Source of the DNA: an uncultured Clostridia bacterium | GTDB taxonomy: Bacteria > Bacillota > Clostridia > UBA1381 | Assembly: GCA_910579415.1 (NCBI GenBank) | Contig: CAJTUY010000009.1 | Span: 16,981 to 42,655, forward strand | Direction: 5' to 3' | DNA length: 25,675 bases | Part shown: piece by piece, positions 23,528 through 25,675 of the stretch | Position numbering within the stretch: position 1 is the first letter of the stretch | Layout of the letters: each line of letters begins with the position of its first letter | Program-made: the position numbers and the translations under genes | Notes under the pieces: generated by a model | The model's database searches: none | Seen by the model: only the letters and a program-made list of their open reading frames with translations | What the model was told of the DNA's origin: nothing

Positions 23528-23557
23528 AAAGAGCTGTATGAAAACAGCTCTTTTTTT
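23526..23557. terminator. Bidirectional terminator between dtxR-family and alkD genes
   Basis: AAAAAGAGCTGT (23526-23537) and ACAGCTCTTTTT (23544-23555) form the stem, with A- and T-runs on both sides. It overlaps the stop codons of both convergent genes. Confidence 0.85.
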
Positions 23558-24263
23558 ACTTTTTTAATGTTTTTACAAACTCTTTATCCTCTTTTGAAAT
23601 TCTGTTAGACTCGCGTATTTTACGTACCGCCATATTCTGCGTTACGGCATTAAGATTATTATTCTGTAAAAATTCCATAGTCTTATCCCTGCATTTCGCA
23701 GCGGCAGTGGCAACGAGCCACCCCTGCATCATCTGCACATAATAAAAATCCGAATTTACCGAATTCACATATTCAAGTACTTTGTCGATATACTTATCGC
23801 TGAGATAAAATTCCAAGAGACACCCAAATCCAAAACGCACAATCCATGAATTTTCATTATAAATAAAATACTCTATATCTGCAAAAAATTCATCAGGATA
23901 CTTCTTTATTCCCTTAAAGGATACTATGTCACATATTTCCCAGCTTGTAATTTTGGGAACAAAGGATTTTATGTATTCAAGCATCTGAGGATAATCACAC
24001 TTTATAAGCGTCATAACAATGCCCTCCAGCATAATCTCCTCGCGATAGTTTCCCTTTTTACATTCCAGAAAATCCGTATAGTTACCTTTGGAAATCTCCT
24101 TTGCAATCTGTCTTAATACAGGTATCCGTATACCGAGAGAGTTTTTCTCCGTAGGGACAAGCGAATCGCTGAACTCCTTATATTTCCCGTCCGCAAGCGT
24201 CTTCATATATTCAACAAATTCATCATAATCCTGCTGCGTCCAGTGCATTCTTTTTAGCTCCAT
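23556..24263 (-). CDS. alkD: AlkD-type DNA alkylation repair glycosylase
   Basis: A 235-residue HEAT-like repeat protein that removes N3- and N7-alkylated purines from DNA. Four residues known in Bacillus cereus AlkD are found in order: W108 and D112 in TSWEICDIVS (W109/D113), R143 in WIVRFGF (R148), and W182 in QGWLVATA (W187). The length matches the family (about 235). The start chosen is ATG 24263-24261 after AAAGGATTAAAT; a 19-codon extension runs into a possible hairpin. It lies 69 bases downstream of groL on the same strand and may be read from the same transcript, since the hairpin between them lacks a good T-tract. Confidence 0.9.
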   Translation of the reverse strand: MELKRMHWTQQDYDEFVEYMKTLADGKYKEFSDSLVPTEKNSLGIRIPVLRQIAKEISKGNYTDFLECKKGNYREEIMLEGIVMTLIKCDYPQMLEYIKSFVPKITSWEICDIVSFKGIKKYPDEFFADIEYFIYNENSWIVRFGFGCLLEFYLSDKYIDKVLEYVNSVNSDFYYVQMMQGWLVATAAAKCRDKTMEFLQNNNLNAVTQNMAVRKIRESNRISKEDKEFVKTLKK

Positions 24264-24283
24264 ATTTAATCCTTTCAGCAAAG

Positions 24284-24316
24284 TACCGCTGTCAAGGAAC
24301 AACCTCAGCAGCGGTA
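24284..24316 (-). terminator. Weak hairpin between groL and alkD
   Basis: TACCGCTG (24284-24291) and CAGCGGTA (24309-24316) form an 8-base stem with a 17-base loop. On the minus strand only a short CTTTGC follows, so termination would be partial at best. Confidence 0.3.
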
Positions 24317-24332
24317 ACAACTCATTTCTTTA

Positions 24333-25675
24333 TCAATACATTCCGCCCATGCCCGGATCCATTGCAGGAGCCTGAGCAGGAGGCTCCGGAATATCAGTTA
24401 CGAGGCTTTCTGTTGTAAGTACCATTGATGCAACAGACGCCGCATTCTGAAGTGCGCTCCTTGTAACCTTTACAGGGTCGACAATACCTGCGGAAATCAT
24501 ATCAACATATTCCTCCGTAAGAGCATTATATCCCTTACCTGAATCACATGCCTTTACCTTATCAACAATTACACTGCCTTCAAGTCCTGCATTTTTAGCA
24601 ATCTGCCATGCAGGCTCTTCAAGCGCCTTAAGCACAATCTGTACTCCTGTCTTTTCATCGCCTTCTGTTTCATCAAGAAGCTTTGCAACAGTCGGAATTA
24701 CATCTATATAGCTTGTTCCGCCTCCTGCTACTATGCCTTCTTCGACAGCTGCCTTTGTAGCGGCAAGCGCATCCTCTATTCTGAGCTTCATTTCTTTCAT
24801 TTCGGTTTCAGTAGCCGCGCCGACTTTAACAACTGCCACGCCGCCTGCCAATTTCGCAAGTCTTTCCTGAAGCTTTTCCTTATCAAAATCAGATGTTGAA
24901 GCTTCAAGCTCACGTCTTATCTGCGCTACTCTGTCTGCAATTGCATTCTTATCGCCTGCACCGTCTACTATAATAGTAAGCTCCTTCTGAATTTTAACCT
25001 GTCTTGCTGTTCCAAGCTGACTTATCTGAGTATCCTTAAGCTCAAATCCTAATTCTTCGCTTATTACCTGTCCGCCCGTAAGAATAGCTATATCCTGAAG
25101 CATTTCCTTGCGTCTGTCACCAAAACCCGGCGCTTTAACAGGTACGCATACAAATGTACCGCGAAGCTTATTTACGATAAGTGTTGACAATGCCTCGCCT
25201 TCAACGTCCTCAGCGATTATAACCATCTTTCTGCCAGCCTGCATTACCTGCTCCAAAAGCGGCAGAATTTCCTGTATGTTCGAGATTTTCTTGTCGGTAA
25301 TAAGTATAAACGGGTCGTCTAAAACAGCTTCCATTTTTTCTGTATCTGTAACCATGTACGGTGTTATATATCCTCTGTCAAACTGCATACCCTCAACAAT
25401 TTCAGAATATGTTTCAGCAGTCTTTGACTCCTCAACAGTGATTACGCCGTCTGCCGTTACCTTTTCCATTGCCTCAGCAATAAGTTCGCCGATTTCCTCA
25501 TTAGCGGCAGATACAGCGGCAACTCTTGCAATATCCTCTTTACCATTTATTGAAGTAGAAATTTTCTTTATTTCTTCAACAGCTAATTTTGTTGTTTTTT
25601 CTATTCCTTTTTTTACTATTACTGGATTACTTCCTGCTAAAACATTTTTTAGTCCTTCCTTTATCATAGCTTGTG
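24333..25675 (-). CDS. groL: GroEL chaperonin, 5' part cut by the window edge
   Basis: The frame is open to the right edge (reading QAMIKEGLKNV at the start of what is visible), so about 100 N-terminal residues of the usual 540, including the DGTTT nucleotide site, lie outside. The visible part holds the intermediate and apical domains (VKAPGFGDRRKEML), the equatorial return with AGGVAVVKVGAATE and EEGIVAGGGTSYIDV, and the C-terminal GMGGMY tail. GroEL forms double seven-mer rings with GroES to fold proteins using ATP. groS is presumably upstream, outside the window. The ATG at 25667 is internal, not the start. Confidence 0.97.
   Translation of the reverse strand, partial: QAMIKEGLKNVLAGSNPVIVKKGIEKTTKLAVEEIKKISTSINGKEDIARVAAVSAANEEIGELIAEAMEKVTADGVITVEESKTAETYSEIVEGMQFDRGYITPYMVTDTEKMEAVLDDPFILITDKKISNIQEILPLLEQVMQAGRKMVIIAEDVEGEALSTLIVNKLRGTFVCVPVKAPGFGDRRKEMLQDIAILTGGQVISEELGFELKDTQISQLGTARQVKIQKELTIIVDGAGDKNAIADRVAQIRRELEASTSDFDKEKLQERLAKLAGGVAVVKVGAATETEMKEMKLRIEDALAATKAAVEEGIVAGGGTSYIDVIPTVAKLLDETEGDEKTGVQIVLKALEEPAWQIAKNAGLEGSVIVDKVKACDSGKGYNALTEEYVDMISAGIVDPVKVTRSALQNAASVASMVLTTESLVTDIPEPPAQAPAMDPGMGGMY

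Noticed and set aside
24264..24300. TTGACA (minus strand, 24295-24290) as an alkD promoter
   Set aside because: No acceptable -10 box occurs at 16-18 bases; alkD is more likely read from the groL transcript or an unseen promoter.
1..25675. CRISPR arrays, tRNA or rRNA genes, insertion sequences, phage genes
   Set aside because: No spaced direct repeats, cloverleaf or T-loop patterns, active transposase or phage genes were seen. The RAYT-like gene has no flanking repeats that I could find.

Overview
The window looks like a chromosomal segment of an AT-rich, spore-forming, anaerobic Bacillota (Clostridia-type) bacterium, probably a gut or plant-fibre fermenter. The support is AGGAGG-type ribosome sites and sigma-A promoters throughout, a PdaB-like sporulation deacetylase, a copper-amine-oxidase-type stalk domain on a secreted cyclophilin, cytoplasmic hemicellulose side-chain hydrolases, and a Na+-type ATP synthase c subunit. 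I see no phage, IS element, CRISPR array, tRNA or rRNA. Most genes are ordinary housekeeping or metabolic genes.

Layout. (1) 1-5.7 kb is a glycan-degradation group: a GH115-like glucuronidase running off the left edge (minus strand), a divergent GH43-like hydrolase, and a convergent GH2 beta-galactosidase. A second GH43 enzyme lies apart at 15.6-16.5 kb. None has a signal peptide and no transporter is present, so they probably trim imported oligosaccharides. Each has its own near-consensus promoter, and three of the four promoters overlap an inverted repeat. (2) 5.7-12.2 kb (minus strand) is a complete F1Fo ATP synthase operon, atpI-B-E-F-H-A-G-D-C. Its c subunit has the full Na+ ligand set, and its epsilon subunit lacks the C-terminal helical domain. 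(3) 12.4-15.3 kb holds a secreted cyclophilin with a stalk domain and, divergently, a membrane-anchored oleate-hydratase (MCRA) homologue that appears to lack the catalytic Glu. (4) 15.3-15.5 kb is non-coding: a perfect consensus promoter, a long rod-shaped RNA and a strong terminator, which together form a small-RNA gene with 6S-like shape. (5) 16.6-17.9 kb (minus) has a pdaB-like deacetylase preceded by a RAYT-like gene that has lost its HUH motif and tyrosine. (6) 18.0-23.5 kb (plus) has a Ca2+-type P-ATPase, then feoA-feoB with a dedicated promoter overlapped by a Fur/DtxR-like palindrome, then a DtxR/MntR-family regulator with a terminator-like hairpin in its leader. FeoB carries a histidine-rich insert. 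(7) 23.6-25.7 kb (minus) has an AlkD-type DNA glycosylase and the C-terminal four fifths of GroEL, cut by the right edge.

I do not see a clear new multi-gene system. The best leads are the small RNA at 15.34-15.49 kb, the degenerate oleate-hydratase homologue, the catalytically dead RAYT protein, the dtxR leader switch, the His-rich FeoB and the start-proximal frameshift in the GH115 gene. All family assignments come from reading motifs by eye; no database search was run.
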